This document shows, piece by piece, positions 25,582 to 33,736 of a stretch of DNA of 47,444 bases. This DNA is from Bacteroides sp. CAG:443 (GTDB lineage Bacteria > Bacteroidota > Bacteroidia > Bacteroidales > Bacteroidaceae), in NCBI GenBank assembly GCA_000432735.1, contig FR887740.1, positions 1 through 47,444 on the forward strand. The letters run 5' to 3'. Position numbers and translations under genes: made by a program. The notes below the pieces were generated by a model that searched no databases, was not told the origin of the DNA, and worked only from the letters and a program-made list of their open reading frames with translations. Each line of letters starts with the position of its first letter. Position 1 is the first letter of the stretch.

Positions 25582-26871
25582 TTACACTTTTTTACCCGCA
25601 ACGACTGCTATTAAGTTTTCTTTACAGAAATATCGTTGTGCCAACACCTGAAGTTCGTCGGAGGTAACTTCACGAATAGCTCTCAGCGTCTGTTCGAAGA
25701 AATCATTTTTCAGTCCCGACGTTTCGATGAATATCCATGCATCCGAAAGCGAGAAAGCGCTTTCATACGAACGGCACATATCTCCCAGCATGTAGTTGCG
25801 TACCATTTCCAGTTCTTTGTCTGAAACCTTTTCCGAACGCAATATATCCATTTCCTTATAAACTTCGGCTATAAGCGGTTCCACATATTCGTTGGCTGCT
25901 TCAGTGCTTATACCCAGCACTCCAATGCCCAGATAATTTACCAGCCCAGCTCCAATGCCATACGTATAACCTTTATCTTCACGGATATTTGACATCAACC
26001 GACTGCCGAAATATCCTCCGAACAGCGTAACAAGCACACGCAGTTTCAAATAGTCGGGATGCTGCTGGCTGATGGAGAATGTCCCTATCTTGACAGAGCT
26101 CTGTAATGCATCTTCTTTTTCGATAAAGATACGCTTATTCTCCTCCGTCACAGGCTGAAATGTTTTATGAGTCATTTTGCGGGATGTATCTCCCCATGCC
26201 GATTCTCCGAAATGGTGCTCGATGCAGCGTACGATTTCGGGGGTAACTTTCCCGGAAACATATACGGAACAGTTTCCGGAATGATAATACTGGCGATAAA
26301 AATCTCTTAAAACCTGACTGTTGATACGGTCGTAGTCGTCGAGTTCAGCATAACGTCCTAGCGGATGTGACAAACCGAACAGAGCACGGTTCAGGCGCTT
26401 TCGGGCCATGACATCCACGCGTTGTGCATTGACCAGAAACTGTTGCTTATTGATATCCACCACAACCGACAACTCTTTTTCCGGAAAGGTCGGCTCCTTA
26501 ACCATCGAGGCCAGAATCTCTATTGTTTTTGGAAAATACTTGCCTAATGAATATAGCGTGATGAACCCGTAATTCAGCGATGACGACAAATCCAGCCATG
26601 CACCGTAATAATCCAGTTTTTCGGCTATCTGCGACGATGTAAGCGCTTGGGTACCTTCACGCAACATACGATTGGTAAACATTGCCAGCAGCGGCTGAGT
26701 CTGATTCCACTGACCACCCTTTACCAGCAAGTCAAAACGTACTACATCTTCATTTCCTACTTGAATAACATTCAATGGTATTCCGTTAGGCATTACCCTG
26801 CGCTCAGGAGCGGCTATAGAAAAATGATCTATCTGACGTATTTTGGGAGCTGTTGTTCTGTCTAAAGCCAT
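25582..26871 (-). CDS. M16-family peptidase homologue lacking the zinc motif
   Basis: 429 residues with the two M16 halves (insulinase/processing-peptidase fold), for example GTQALTSSQIAEKLDYYGAW and the C-terminal GKVTPEIVRCIEHHFGESAW, DKGYTYGIGAGLV and ELEMVRNYMLGDM. The catalytic HxxEH that should sit at residues 64-68 reads MFTNR, and the downstream Glu region reads VVVDIN, so all usual zinc ligands are missing. In M16B pairs one subunit is always inactive and works with an active partner; none is encoded in this window. No signal peptide is evident. Start overlaps the kdsB stop by one base. Confidence 0.88.
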   Translation of the reverse strand: MALDRTTAPKIRQIDHFSIAAPERRVMPNGIPLNVIQVGNEDVVRFDLLVKGGQWNQTQPLLAMFTNRMLREGTQALTSSQIAEKLDYYGAWLDLSSSLNYGFITLYSLGKYFPKTIEILASMVKEPTFPEKELSVVVDINKQQFLVNAQRVDVMARKRLNRALFGLSHPLGRYAELDDYDRINSQVLRDFYRQYYHSGNCSVYVSGKVTPEIVRCIEHHFGESAWGDTSRKMTHKTFQPVTEENKRIFIEKEDALQSSVKIGTFSISQQHPDYLKLRVLVTLFGGYFGSRLMSNIREDKGYTYGIGAGLVNYLGIGVLGISTEAANEYVEPLIAEVYKEMDILRSEKVSDKELEMVRNYMLGDMCRSYESAFSLSDAWIFIETSGLKNDFFEQTLRAIREVTSDELQVLAQRYFCKENLIAVVAGKKV

Positions 26872-27632
26872 TACTTCATTTCTTTATGTTCGTGCAAGAA
26901 CTGTTCTGCGCGAGCCAAATCCTGCGGAGTATCTATTCCAATTGTTTCAACCTCACTGATACCGACCTTTATGGTATATCCGTTTTCCAGCCAGCGCAAT
27001 TGCTCCAGCGACTCTGCCAGTTCGAGCGAAGATTGCGGTAAAGAAGTAATCTCCTTCAATACATTTGCACGGTAAGCATATAATCCGATATGCTTATAAT
27101 AAGTGTGTCCTTCCAGCCATTCTGCCTTATCTTTATTTCGCTGATATGGAATAATAGAACGGCTGAAATACAACGCATTCATGTTTTTGTTGACTACCAC
27201 CTTCGGAGAATTCACGTTTTCCAGCGCATCGAAACCGTCGGCCGGAGTAAAGGGCTTCACCAGCGTCGCTATCTGTGTCGTTTCGTCTTCGAAACAAGCT
27301 TTTACAGCCTCTAGTTGAGAACGTTGGATAAACGGTTCGTCGCCCTGAATGTTTACGATGACATCGTATCCGCCACCCACTTTACAAAAAGCTTCATAGC
27401 AACGGTCCGTACCGCTCTTATGGTTTACCGAAGTCATAACCACCTTTCCTCCGAAAGCTTTGACTGCTTCCTCGATGCGTGCATCGTCGGTCGCCACATA
27501 CGCTTCATCCAGAATGCCGGATACTTGTTCGTATACTCTTTGAATAACGGTCTTCCCGCCCAGCATGGCCAAAGGCTTTGCCGGAAAACGCGTGGAAGCA
27601 TATCTTGCTGGAATAATTCCGATAAATTTCAT
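26871..27632 (-). CDS. kdsB: 3-deoxy-manno-octulosonate cytidylyltransferase
   Basis: 253 residues from MKFIGIIPARYASTRFPAKP; an ATG three codons earlier (27641) is also possible. It activates Kdo as CMP-Kdo for lipopolysaccharide core assembly. The nucleotidyltransferase signature IIPARYASTRFPAKPL, the acidic VNIQGDEPFI and the late GIDTPQDLARAE are all present. A -7 box lies 26 nt upstream. It heads a long run of minus-strand genes. Confidence 0.95.
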   Translation of the reverse strand: MKFIGIIPARYASTRFPAKPLAMLGGKTVIQRVYEQVSGILDEAYVATDDARIEEAVKAFGGKVVMTSVNHKSGTDRCYEAFCKVGGGYDVIVNIQGDEPFIQRSQLEAVKACFEDETTQIATLVKPFTPADGFDALENVNSPKVVVNKNMNALYFSRSIIPYQRNKDKAEWLEGHTYYKHIGLYAYRANVLKEITSLPQSSLELAESLEQLRWLENGYTIKVGISEVETIGIDTPQDLARAEQFLHEHKEMK

Positions 27633-27657
27633 GGTATTCATACTTTTTATTGGTATG

Positions 27658-27684
27658 CAAATTTACAAAAAAAATCTATTTTTG
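27658..27684. promoter_or_regulatory. Divergent promoter boxes between kdsB and the HPPK-like gene
   Basis: CAAATTTA (27658-27665) reads TAAATTTG on the minus strand for kdsB; TATTTTTG (27677-27684) faces the plus-strand gene. CAAA at 27689-27692 is a possible -33 box for kdsB (23-nt spacing). Confidence 0.5.
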
Positions 27685-27703
27685 TAGCCAAAACTTCATA
27701 AAT

Positions 27704-28087
27704 ATGAAAACTACATGTCGTTGTGTAATCTGTCTGGGATCGAATGCCGACGGAGAATATCATCTGGCTATGGCAAGAAAAATACTAGACTGCACATTTC
27801 CTGGAATGCGATGGGGAGAAATTGTAGAAACCGTTCCCGAAGTGACAGAAAATCCTGCGCCTTATCTGAATCAGGCAGCCATGATGGAAACGGAACTTTC
27901 TGCCGGCGAGCTGAAAGCTCTCTTCAAGGATATTGAAAAGAAGTGTGGAAGAACTCCCGAAGGTAAGCAGAAAGGCATTATTCCTCTGGATATCGATTTG
28001 CTGGTATTCGGTACGCAGGTCATGAAGCCTGCCGACATGGAAAAGCATTATGTCGGGCAAGCCCTGAGTTCGCTTGGAAAAGTGTAG
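27704..28087 (+). CDS. Short HPPK (FolK)-like protein
   Basis: 127 residues from MKTTCRCVICLGSNADGEYH. The opening LGSN and the acidic PLDIDLLVFG (94-103) are those of 6-hydroxymethyl-7,8-dihydropterin pyrophosphokinase, which supplies folate synthesis; the two Mg-binding Asp residues (95 and 97 in this protein) are kept. But usual HPPK is about 160 residues: here the PRTLDLD arginine is replaced (IIPLDID), and the chain ends right after the HY that normally begins the last third. It could be a diverged paralogue with another pterin-like substrate. The gene is convergent with the next, only 3 nt apart. Confidence 0.75.
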   Translation: MKTTCRCVICLGSNADGEYHLAMARKILDCTFPGMRWGEIVETVPEVTENPAPYLNQAAMMETELSAGELKALFKDIEKKCGRTPEGKQKGIIPLDIDLLVFGTQVMKPADMEKHYVGQALSSLGKV

Positions 28088-28090
28088 TAA

Positions 28091-28912
28091 TCAGACAAGC
28101 TTTACATACCCCAGTCGGGTATAATGTACCCCTTTGCTTTCGTAGTGCGCCATTATTTTAGCCGATGAAAGATGCAGGACCTCATGTGTATTGATCTTCC
28201 GGCTGTGACAACTCAGCGCATTGGGTGTCTGACTCCGTGCGGCAGCCTTTACGAAAAAAGTAAAGCGGTTCCCGTCGCGGTCGGCAGCCAGCACATTCTG
28301 GTCCACATAAAAATCGGCCTTGTATGTATCCACTTGCAGACGGACATTCAGTACTGTCAGGAACATATCCTTCAGCTTGTCTCCTACTTCGCCGATATAC
28401 CGGCTTACCGAAGAAATGTGTTTCTTCTGGATGGTAAGCTCAAAGTGTACCTTGGCAAACTTCTTTGCCAGAAGGACCAGCGGTTCGTAACGCTTGGTTT
28501 CTACGACAAACTTATTGGCCAGCCAAAGTACATACGAAGGGTCTACATAGAAGATTTCGGCCAGACGCTTACCGCGATATTTACCGAAGGGAATGATATC
28601 GTCCGACTGCCCGTAACAACTTTCGAATACGGCATTGTCTTGTACATCGAGCAGAACATTGCAATTCTGAAGCAGGGCAAAGGCTCTTTCGGCAGCGGCA
28701 TCGAATGTCACAGCCAGTGTACGTATAAACAGTGGAGCATTGTCGTTGAGGAATATTCGCCAGAACCCGTAATACGGGCGATAAGGAGTTGGCATGCTGA
28801 TGACATATTTGCCGTTTGTTTCTGTTCTTCCACGATTGAACACATCGATGCGGTCGAAAATCTTGGCAGCACGTTCAGGAGATAGCTGGTATAAGGTAAG
28901 ATTACGATCCAT
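28091..28912 (-). CDS. Uncharacterised protein with an exonuclease X C-terminal-like domain
   Basis: 273 residues. The only recognised part is DIIPFGKYRGKRLAEIFYVD then PSYVLWLANKF (about 105-135), the short domain found at the C-terminus of exodeoxyribonuclease X and in DUF3820-type proteins, thought to bind nucleic acid. Here it stands in the middle of the protein with no DEDD exonuclease domain. The N-terminal 100 residues and the C-terminal half (LTVLNVRLQVDTYKADFYVD, SSAKIMAHYESKGVHYTRLG) are unfamiliar; no signal peptide or membrane helix. The C-terminal tail is Ser/His-rich around 235-250. Role unknown. Confidence 0.8.
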   Translation of the reverse strand: MDRNLTLYQLSPERAAKIFDRIDVFNRGRTETNGKYVISMPTPYRPYYGFWRIFLNDNAPLFIRTLAVTFDAAAERAFALLQNCNVLLDVQDNAVFESCYGQSDDIIPFGKYRGKRLAEIFYVDPSYVLWLANKFVVETKRYEPLVLLAKKFAKVHFELTIQKKHISSVSRYIGEVGDKLKDMFLTVLNVRLQVDTYKADFYVDQNVLAADRDGNRFTFFVKAAARSQTPNALSCHSRKINTHEVLHLSSAKIMAHYESKGVHYTRLGYVKLV

Positions 28913-28985
28913 TACAATCCTCCTTTTTTATCGGTTTTTGCAAGATAAGAAAATTCCTTCAAAAAAACAACGGTGGAAGGATAAA

Positions 28986-29025
28986 AAAACGTGCCGACGT
29001 TTGTGATAAAACATCGGCACGTTTT
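28986..29025 (-). terminator. Terminator after the class A PBP gene
   Basis: AAAACGTGCCGA pairs with TCGGCACGTTTT; the minus-strand tail is TTTTTTTATCC. It lies 39 nt after the stop. Confidence 0.85.
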
Positions 29026-29063
29026 CTTTATAATATGGTGACGTTTGCCAGCCGCACTTTTCC

Positions 29064-31391
29064 TTACTGGAAAAACACATCATCCAGCTGACTATTATTA
29101 TCTTCCTCAATCTCTGTGAGTTTATCCTTGCAGGGGTCGAAATCCTGAGGAATGTCGAAATATTCATCCTGAGAATACCCCAGGGTCTTGTCGGCATAAA
29201 CCTTCTGCATGTACAGGCCCCATACCGGCAAAGCCATTGAAGCTCCCTGTCCGTCGCGCATGGTATCGAAGTGGATATCGCGTTCTTCACCGCCTACCCA
29301 GCAGCCTGATACCAGCGAAGGAGTGAATCCCATGAACCAACCATCAGAGTTACGGTTGGTTGTACCGGTCTTGCCGCCCATATCCGCCTTTATTCCATAC
29401 AGACGTCGAACACGTCCGCCGGTACCTTCGTTAATAACGGCACGCAGCATGACAAGCATCTTGTAAGCGCTCGACTCGCTGATTACCTCTTCCACCTGCG
29501 GAGTAAATGTCGCAATGATGTTTCCTTCATTGTCTTCGATGCGTGAAACAAAGAGCGGAGCCGTACGAATACCACGGTTGGCAAAGGCCGTGTAAGCACT
29601 AACCATTTCCCCGACAGAAATTTCGCATGGACCCAGACACAAGGAGACTGTAGGCTGGATATCTCTGTTCAGAACACCGAACGAATGGATCAGGCGAACC
29701 AGAGCGTACGGGTTAAGCTTGCTCATCAGGTAAGCAGAAATCCAGTTGTTGGAGTTTGCCAGTCCCCACTTCAGCGTAACCATTTCGCCGTAATGTGATT
29801 TCGAACTGTTTCTCGGTGTCCATGCTTTTCCGTTTTCGTCGAACAATGTCTGCTCAACGTTTCTTACTTCATCGCAAGGTGAGAATCCGTTCTCCATGGC
29901 CAGTGTATACAAGTATGGTTTGATGGTAGATCCTACCTGACGGCGTCCCACCATTGCCATATCATACTGGAAATAATTATAGTTAAGACCACCCACATAA
30001 GCTTTCACATAACCGGTAATCGGGTCCATCGACATGAATCCCGCACGCAGGAAATGTTTGTAATAGCGGATAGAATCCAGCGGAGTCATGATGGTATCTT
30101 TGTCCCCATCCCATGAAAAGACTGTCATTTCATGTTTGGTATTGAACGCTCTGCGGATTTCCGCTTCCGAACAACCAGCTTCCTTCATTTCGCGGTAGCG
30201 GTCGGACTGGCGTACGGAGCGTTCCAGTATCTTGTCGACTTCTTCCTGAGTCAGCTCGTTGGTATAAGGAGCCGTCTTGCGTCCGTATTTTTCCTTGAAG
30301 AAGCGCGGCTGCAAATACTTGGCCACATGTTCGTAAACGGCTTCTTCGGCATAGCGCTGCATGCGTGAATTGATGGTGGTATAAATCTTCAAACCGTCGG
30401 TATAGATATTATAATTGGTACCATCTTTCTTTTTGTTCTTTGCACACCATCCGTACAACGGATTGTTTTTCCATGCCAGAGAGTCTTCATAATACTGCTG
30501 TTGCTGCCAGCCTCTGTAGTTGGAACGATGCGGTTCCTTTGCTGTCATGATTCTACGCAGATATTCGCGGAAGTAAGTCGCCAGTCCATCCTTGTGGTCG
30601 ACAGGCTGGAACTTCAGTGTCAGCGGCAGTGCCTGAAGCGAATCCCGTTCAGCCTTGGTCAGATAGCCCGCCTTGTACATCTGGTCGAGCACCGTATTAC
30701 GACGACCGCGTGAGCGTTCGTTGTAACGGCGCGGGTTATACAGCGACGGATTCTTGCACATACCGATCAGCGTAGCAGCTTCCTCTATCGAAAGATCTTT
30801 CGGGTCTTTCGAGAAATAAGTCTTGGCCGCTGTCTTGATACCTACGGCATTGTTAAGGAAATCGAACTTGTTGAGGTACATTGTCAGGATTTCCTCTTTG
30901 GTGTAATAACGCTCCAGCTTGACGGCGATGACCCATTCTATCGGTTTCTGCAACAGACGTTCCATCACATTGTCGGCTGTCGGCGAATAGAACTGCTTGG
31001 CCAGCTGCTGCGTAATGGTACTACCTCCACCGGCATGCTTCTGCATGAAAATTCCACGCTTGATGACTGCACGCATGAAAGCCCGGATGTCTATACCCGA
31101 ATGTTCACTGAAGCGCACGTCTTCTGTAGCCACAAGTGCGTGTACCAGATTGGGCGAAAGATCGTTGTATCCTACGTATACACGATTTTCCTTGCTGTAC
31201 GACCATGTACCCAGCAATTGTCCGTCGTCGGAAATAATCTGGGTTGCAAATTTCAGATTCGGATTTTCCAGTTCCTCCACCGGAGGCACGTAACCTATCC
31301 ATCCTTTTGCGATAGCCGTAAAGACCACGGCTACCGATAAAACTCCTAGTGCGAGCAGCGCCCACAACACGTATATAAATTTCTTCCTCAT
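29064..31391 (-). CDS. Class A penicillin-binding protein (PBP1A-type)
   Basis: 775 residues; polymerises and crosslinks peptidoglycan at the inner membrane. One membrane anchor (about 5-27), a GT51 glycosyltransferase domain with the catalytic Glu90 in ATEDVRF and GGSTITQQLAKQFYSP (122-137), and a transpeptidase domain with the SxxK serine in VGSTIKP (Ser488, Lys491), SNN (547-549) and KTGTT (674-678). All active-site motifs are present. Transcribed divergently from pyrB, with a candidate -7 box at 31480-31487. The mrcA/ponA name would fit but is not specific. Confidence 0.95.
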   Translation of the reverse strand: MRKKFIYVLWALLALGVLSVAVVFTAIAKGWIGYVPPVEELENPNLKFATQIISDDGQLLGTWSYSKENRVYVGYNDLSPNLVHALVATEDVRFSEHSGIDIRAFMRAVIKRGIFMQKHAGGGSTITQQLAKQFYSPTADNVMERLLQKPIEWVIAVKLERYYTKEEILTMYLNKFDFLNNAVGIKTAAKTYFSKDPKDLSIEEAATLIGMCKNPSLYNPRRYNERSRGRRNTVLDQMYKAGYLTKAERDSLQALPLTLKFQPVDHKDGLATYFREYLRRIMTAKEPHRSNYRGWQQQQYYEDSLAWKNNPLYGWCAKNKKKDGTNYNIYTDGLKIYTTINSRMQRYAEEAVYEHVAKYLQPRFFKEKYGRKTAPYTNELTQEEVDKILERSVRQSDRYREMKEAGCSEAEIRRAFNTKHEMTVFSWDGDKDTIMTPLDSIRYYKHFLRAGFMSMDPITGYVKAYVGGLNYNYFQYDMAMVGRRQVGSTIKPYLYTLAMENGFSPCDEVRNVEQTLFDENGKAWTPRNSSKSHYGEMVTLKWGLANSNNWISAYLMSKLNPYALVRLIHSFGVLNRDIQPTVSLCLGPCEISVGEMVSAYTAFANRGIRTAPLFVSRIEDNEGNIIATFTPQVEEVISESSAYKMLVMLRAVINEGTGGRVRRLYGIKADMGGKTGTTNRNSDGWFMGFTPSLVSGCWVGGEERDIHFDTMRDGQGASMALPVWGLYMQKVYADKTLGYSQDEYFDIPQDFDPCKDKLTEIEEDNNSQLDDVFFQ

Positions 31392-31479
31392 GATAAATTA
31401 ATATGCTTTACCTGTTCTATTTACGGCAAAATCTGCGGAAATCTTACTCCATTCCCGCAAAGTGCTTTAAGAAAACGTG

Positions 31480-31487
31480 CAAAAATA
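31480..31487 (-). promoter_or_regulatory. Candidate -7 box of the PBP gene
   Basis: CAAAAATA reads TATTTTTG on the minus strand, 89 nt upstream of the start codon. No -33 TTTG at normal spacing. Confidence 0.4.
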
Positions 31488-31536
31488 AGGAAATTCACTG
31501 GAATAAACGAATAAAACAAGATGAGAAAGTAACCGG

Positions 31537-31593
31537 TTTTTGTACAAAAAACAAAATGATTTGTACAAAAGATAAAAATTTTCGTACAAAAAA
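31537..31593. repeat. Three GTAC palindromes at exact 21-bp spacing between PBP and pyrB
   Basis: TTTTTGTACAAAAAA, then GATTTGTACAAAAGA, then TTTTCGTACAAAAAA. GTAC cores begin at 31542, 31563 and 31584: two steps of exactly 21 bp, so all sites face the same side of the helix. The array sits upstream of both divergent promoters. The same unit and spacing occur at 13573-13608. Confidence 0.85.
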
Positions 31594-31672
31594 TGAGAAA
31601 ACGCAACGACGGGAGAATAAAAACTTCAGTGAATTTATATGAAAAAAGAATGGCGCTTTTATTTTTTTTGCC

Positions 31673-31680
31673 TACCTTTG
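31673..31680 (+). promoter_or_regulatory. Candidate -7 box of pyrBI
   Basis: TACCTTTG matches TAnnTTTG and lies 38 nt before the pyrB start codon; no exact -33 TTTG is seen, the upstream stretch being T-rich. Confidence 0.55.
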
Positions 31681-31718
31681 AACTCCGGTATTATAATAAC
31701 AATCATAAAACCGAAAAT

Positions 31719-32660
31719 ATGGAAAATAGAAGTTTAGTAACCATTGCCAATCATTCTAAGGAACGTATCCTTTATCTTTTGGAAATGGCAAGAGAGTTTG
31801 AAAAGAAACCCAACCGTCACTTGCTGGATGAAAAAATCGTTGCAACCCTTTTCTTTGAACCTTCTACGCGTACTCGTTTAAGTTTTGAGACTGCGGCAAA
31901 CAGACTGGGAGCCAAGGTTATTGGATTTACGGACCCGAAGGTGACAAGTTCTTCGAAGGGAGAAACACTGAAAGACACCATCATGATGGTAAGCAATTAT
32001 GCCGACATCATCGTCATGCGTCACTATCTGGAGGGAGCGGCACGCTATGCCAGCGAGATTGCCCCGGTACCTATTGTCAATGCCGGCGACGGAGCAAATC
32101 AGCATCCTTCTCAGACCATGCTCGACCTCTATTCCATATATAAAACACAGGGCACGCTGGAGAACCTGAATATTTATCTGGTGGGCGACCTGAAGTACGG
32201 CCGTACGGTTCATTCCCTGCTGATGGCCATGCGTCATTTCAATCCGACTTTCCATTTCATCGCGCCCGAGGAACTGAAGATGCCGGAAGAATACAAATTG
32301 TACTGCAAGGAACACAATATAAAATATATCGAGCATACGGACTTTACAGAAGAAACCATTGCCGATGCGGACATTCTGTACATGACACGTGTACAGCGGG
32401 AACGCTTTACCGACCTGATGGAATACGAACGGGTGAAAGATGTGTATATTCTCCGCAACAAGATGCTGGAGCATACCCGCCCGAATCTCCGAATCCTTCA
32501 TCCGCTGCCTCGTGTAAACGAAATTGCTTACGATGTAGACAACAACGAAAAGGCATATTATTTCCAGCAGGCTCAGAACGGACTTTATGCACGTGAAGCT
32601 ATCTTGTGCGATGTACTGGGCATTACACTGGATGAAGTCAAGGCGGATACCGAACGATAA
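31719..32660 (+). CDS. pyrB: Aspartate carbamoyltransferase, catalytic subunit
   Basis: 313 residues from MENRSLVTIANHSKERIL; a longer open frame from 31593 runs through the promoter and is not used. Joins carbamoyl phosphate and aspartate, the committed pyrimidine step. Carbamoyl-phosphate motif STRTRLSFE (near 48-56), NQHPSQTMLDLYSIY and HPLPRVNEI are present; length is standard. It is followed after 34 nt by pyrI, so the allosteric holoenzyme of the E. coli type is expected. Confidence 0.97.
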   Translation: MENRSLVTIANHSKERILYLLEMAREFEKKPNRHLLDEKIVATLFFEPSTRTRLSFETAANRLGAKVIGFTDPKVTSSSKGETLKDTIMMVSNYADIIVMRHYLEGAARYASEIAPVPIVNAGDGANQHPSQTMLDLYSIYKTQGTLENLNIYLVGDLKYGRTVHSLLMAMRHFNPTFHFIAPEELKMPEEYKLYCKEHNIKYIEHTDFTEETIADADILYMTRVQRERFTDLMEYERVKDVYILRNKMLEHTRPNLRILHPLPRVNEIAYDVDNNEKAYYFQQAQNGLYAREAILCDVLGITLDEVKADTER

Positions 32661-32694
32661 ATAAACTTTTTAAACAAATTGATCAAAAAAGATT

Positions 32695-33153
32695 ATGAAC
32701 GAAAAGAAAGAATTACAGGTAGCCGCCCTTGAGAATGGAACGGTTATCGACCATATACCTTCGGATAAAGTATTTACAGTTGTAGCGTTGCTCGGATTGG
32801 AGAACACAGACAGCAACATCACTATCGGAAATAATTTCGAGAGCAAGAAGCTGGGCAAGAAAGGCATCATCAAGGTAGCCGACAGATATTTCTCCGACGA
32901 GGAAGTAAGCCGCTTGTCGGTTGTTGCTCCCAATGTGAAGCTGAACATCATCCGCCATTATGAGGTAGTTGAGAAAAAGCAGGTACTGATGCCCGACGAA
33001 CTGAAAGGTATCGTGAAATGCAACAATCCGAAATGTATTACCAATAACGAGCCAATGGAAACGTGGTTCCATGTCATCGACAAGGAACAGGGTATCCTGA
33101 AATGCCACTACTGCGAGAAAGAACAGCAGAAAGACAATATCAAACTGATTTAA
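32695..33153 (+). CDS. pyrI: Aspartate carbamoyltransferase, regulatory subunit
   Basis: 152 residues. Binds CTP/ATP and holds the catalytic trimers together. The N-terminal nucleotide-binding part (GTVIDHIPSDKVFTVVALLG) and the zinc site (Cys109, Cys114, Cys137, Cys140 in KCNNPKC and KCHYC) are complete. Only 7 nt separate it from the next gene. Confidence 0.97.
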   Translation: MNEKKELQVAALENGTVIDHIPSDKVFTVVALLGLENTDSNITIGNNFESKKLGKKGIIKVADRYFSDEEVSRLSVVAPNVKLNIIRHYEVVEKKQVLMPDELKGIVKCNNPKCITNNEPMETWFHVIDKEQGILKCHYCEKEQQKDNIKLI

Positions 33154-33160
33154 CTACCGT

Positions 33161-33727
33161 ATGAAGCAAGACTGGAAACCTGGAACAATGATTTATCCGT
33201 TGCCAGCCGTGCTGGTCAGCTGCGGAAGTTGTAAGGAAGAATACAACATCATCACCGTGGCATGGGTCGGAACCATCTGTACCAATCCGCCGATGTGCTA
33301 TATCTCCGTCAGGCCGGAACGACACTCCTATCCTATTCTGAAAAAGAACATGGAGTTCGTGATTAACCTGACAACTAAGGATATGGCCTATGCGACAGAC
33401 TGGTGCGGGGTACGGTCGGGCAAGAACTTCAACAAGTTCGAGGAGATGCATCTTACTCCGGGACCGGCTTCCGTCGTGCAGGCTCCTGTCATCGAGGAAT
33501 CTCCCCTGTGCATCGAATGCAGGGTAAAGGAGATTGTATCGCTGGGCTCACACGATATGTTTATCGCCGATGTGGTAAACGTAAAGGCCGATGAGAAATA
33601 TCTGGATTCCGATACGGGCAAGTTCGACCTGGCAAAATCGAACCTACTGGTTTATGCGCATGGAGGCTATTACGAAATGGGTAGCAAAATCGGAAAGTTC
33701 GGCTGGTCGGTAGAAAAGAAAAAATAA
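33161..33727 (+). CDS. Flavin reductase-like domain protein
   Basis: 188 residues of the FMN-binding split-barrel flavin reductase-like family. Motifs are VLVSCGSCKEEYNIITVAWV, GTICTNPPMCYISVRPERHS and NMEFVINLTTKDMAYATDWC. Such proteins bind FMN and either reduce it with NAD(P)H or act as electron carriers; the partner is not identified. It follows pyrI by 7 nt and precedes the PorT-like gene by 9 nt, so it is in the pyrBI transcript by position, though no link to pyrimidines is known. Confidence 0.88.
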   Translation: MKQDWKPGTMIYPLPAVLVSCGSCKEEYNIITVAWVGTICTNPPMCYISVRPERHSYPILKKNMEFVINLTTKDMAYATDWCGVRSGKNFNKFEEMHLTPGPASVVQAPVIEESPLCIECRVKEIVSLGSHDMFIADVVNVKADEKYLDSDTGKFDLAKSNLLVYAHGGYYEMGSKIGKFGWSVEKKK

Positions 33728-33736
33728 AGCATAAAT

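Noticed and set aside
31403..31642. Plus-strand 79-residue open frame with FCTKNK-like repeats
   Set aside because: Its repeat is simply the 21-bp GTAC palindrome array read in frame; composition is Lys/Asn-rich promoter DNA and no family fits.
33161..33727. Flavin reductase-like gene as a pyrimidine enzyme because it follows pyrI
   Set aside because: Adjacency alone; FMN split-barrel proteins have no known role in this pathway, and pyrKD already supplies the flavin step.
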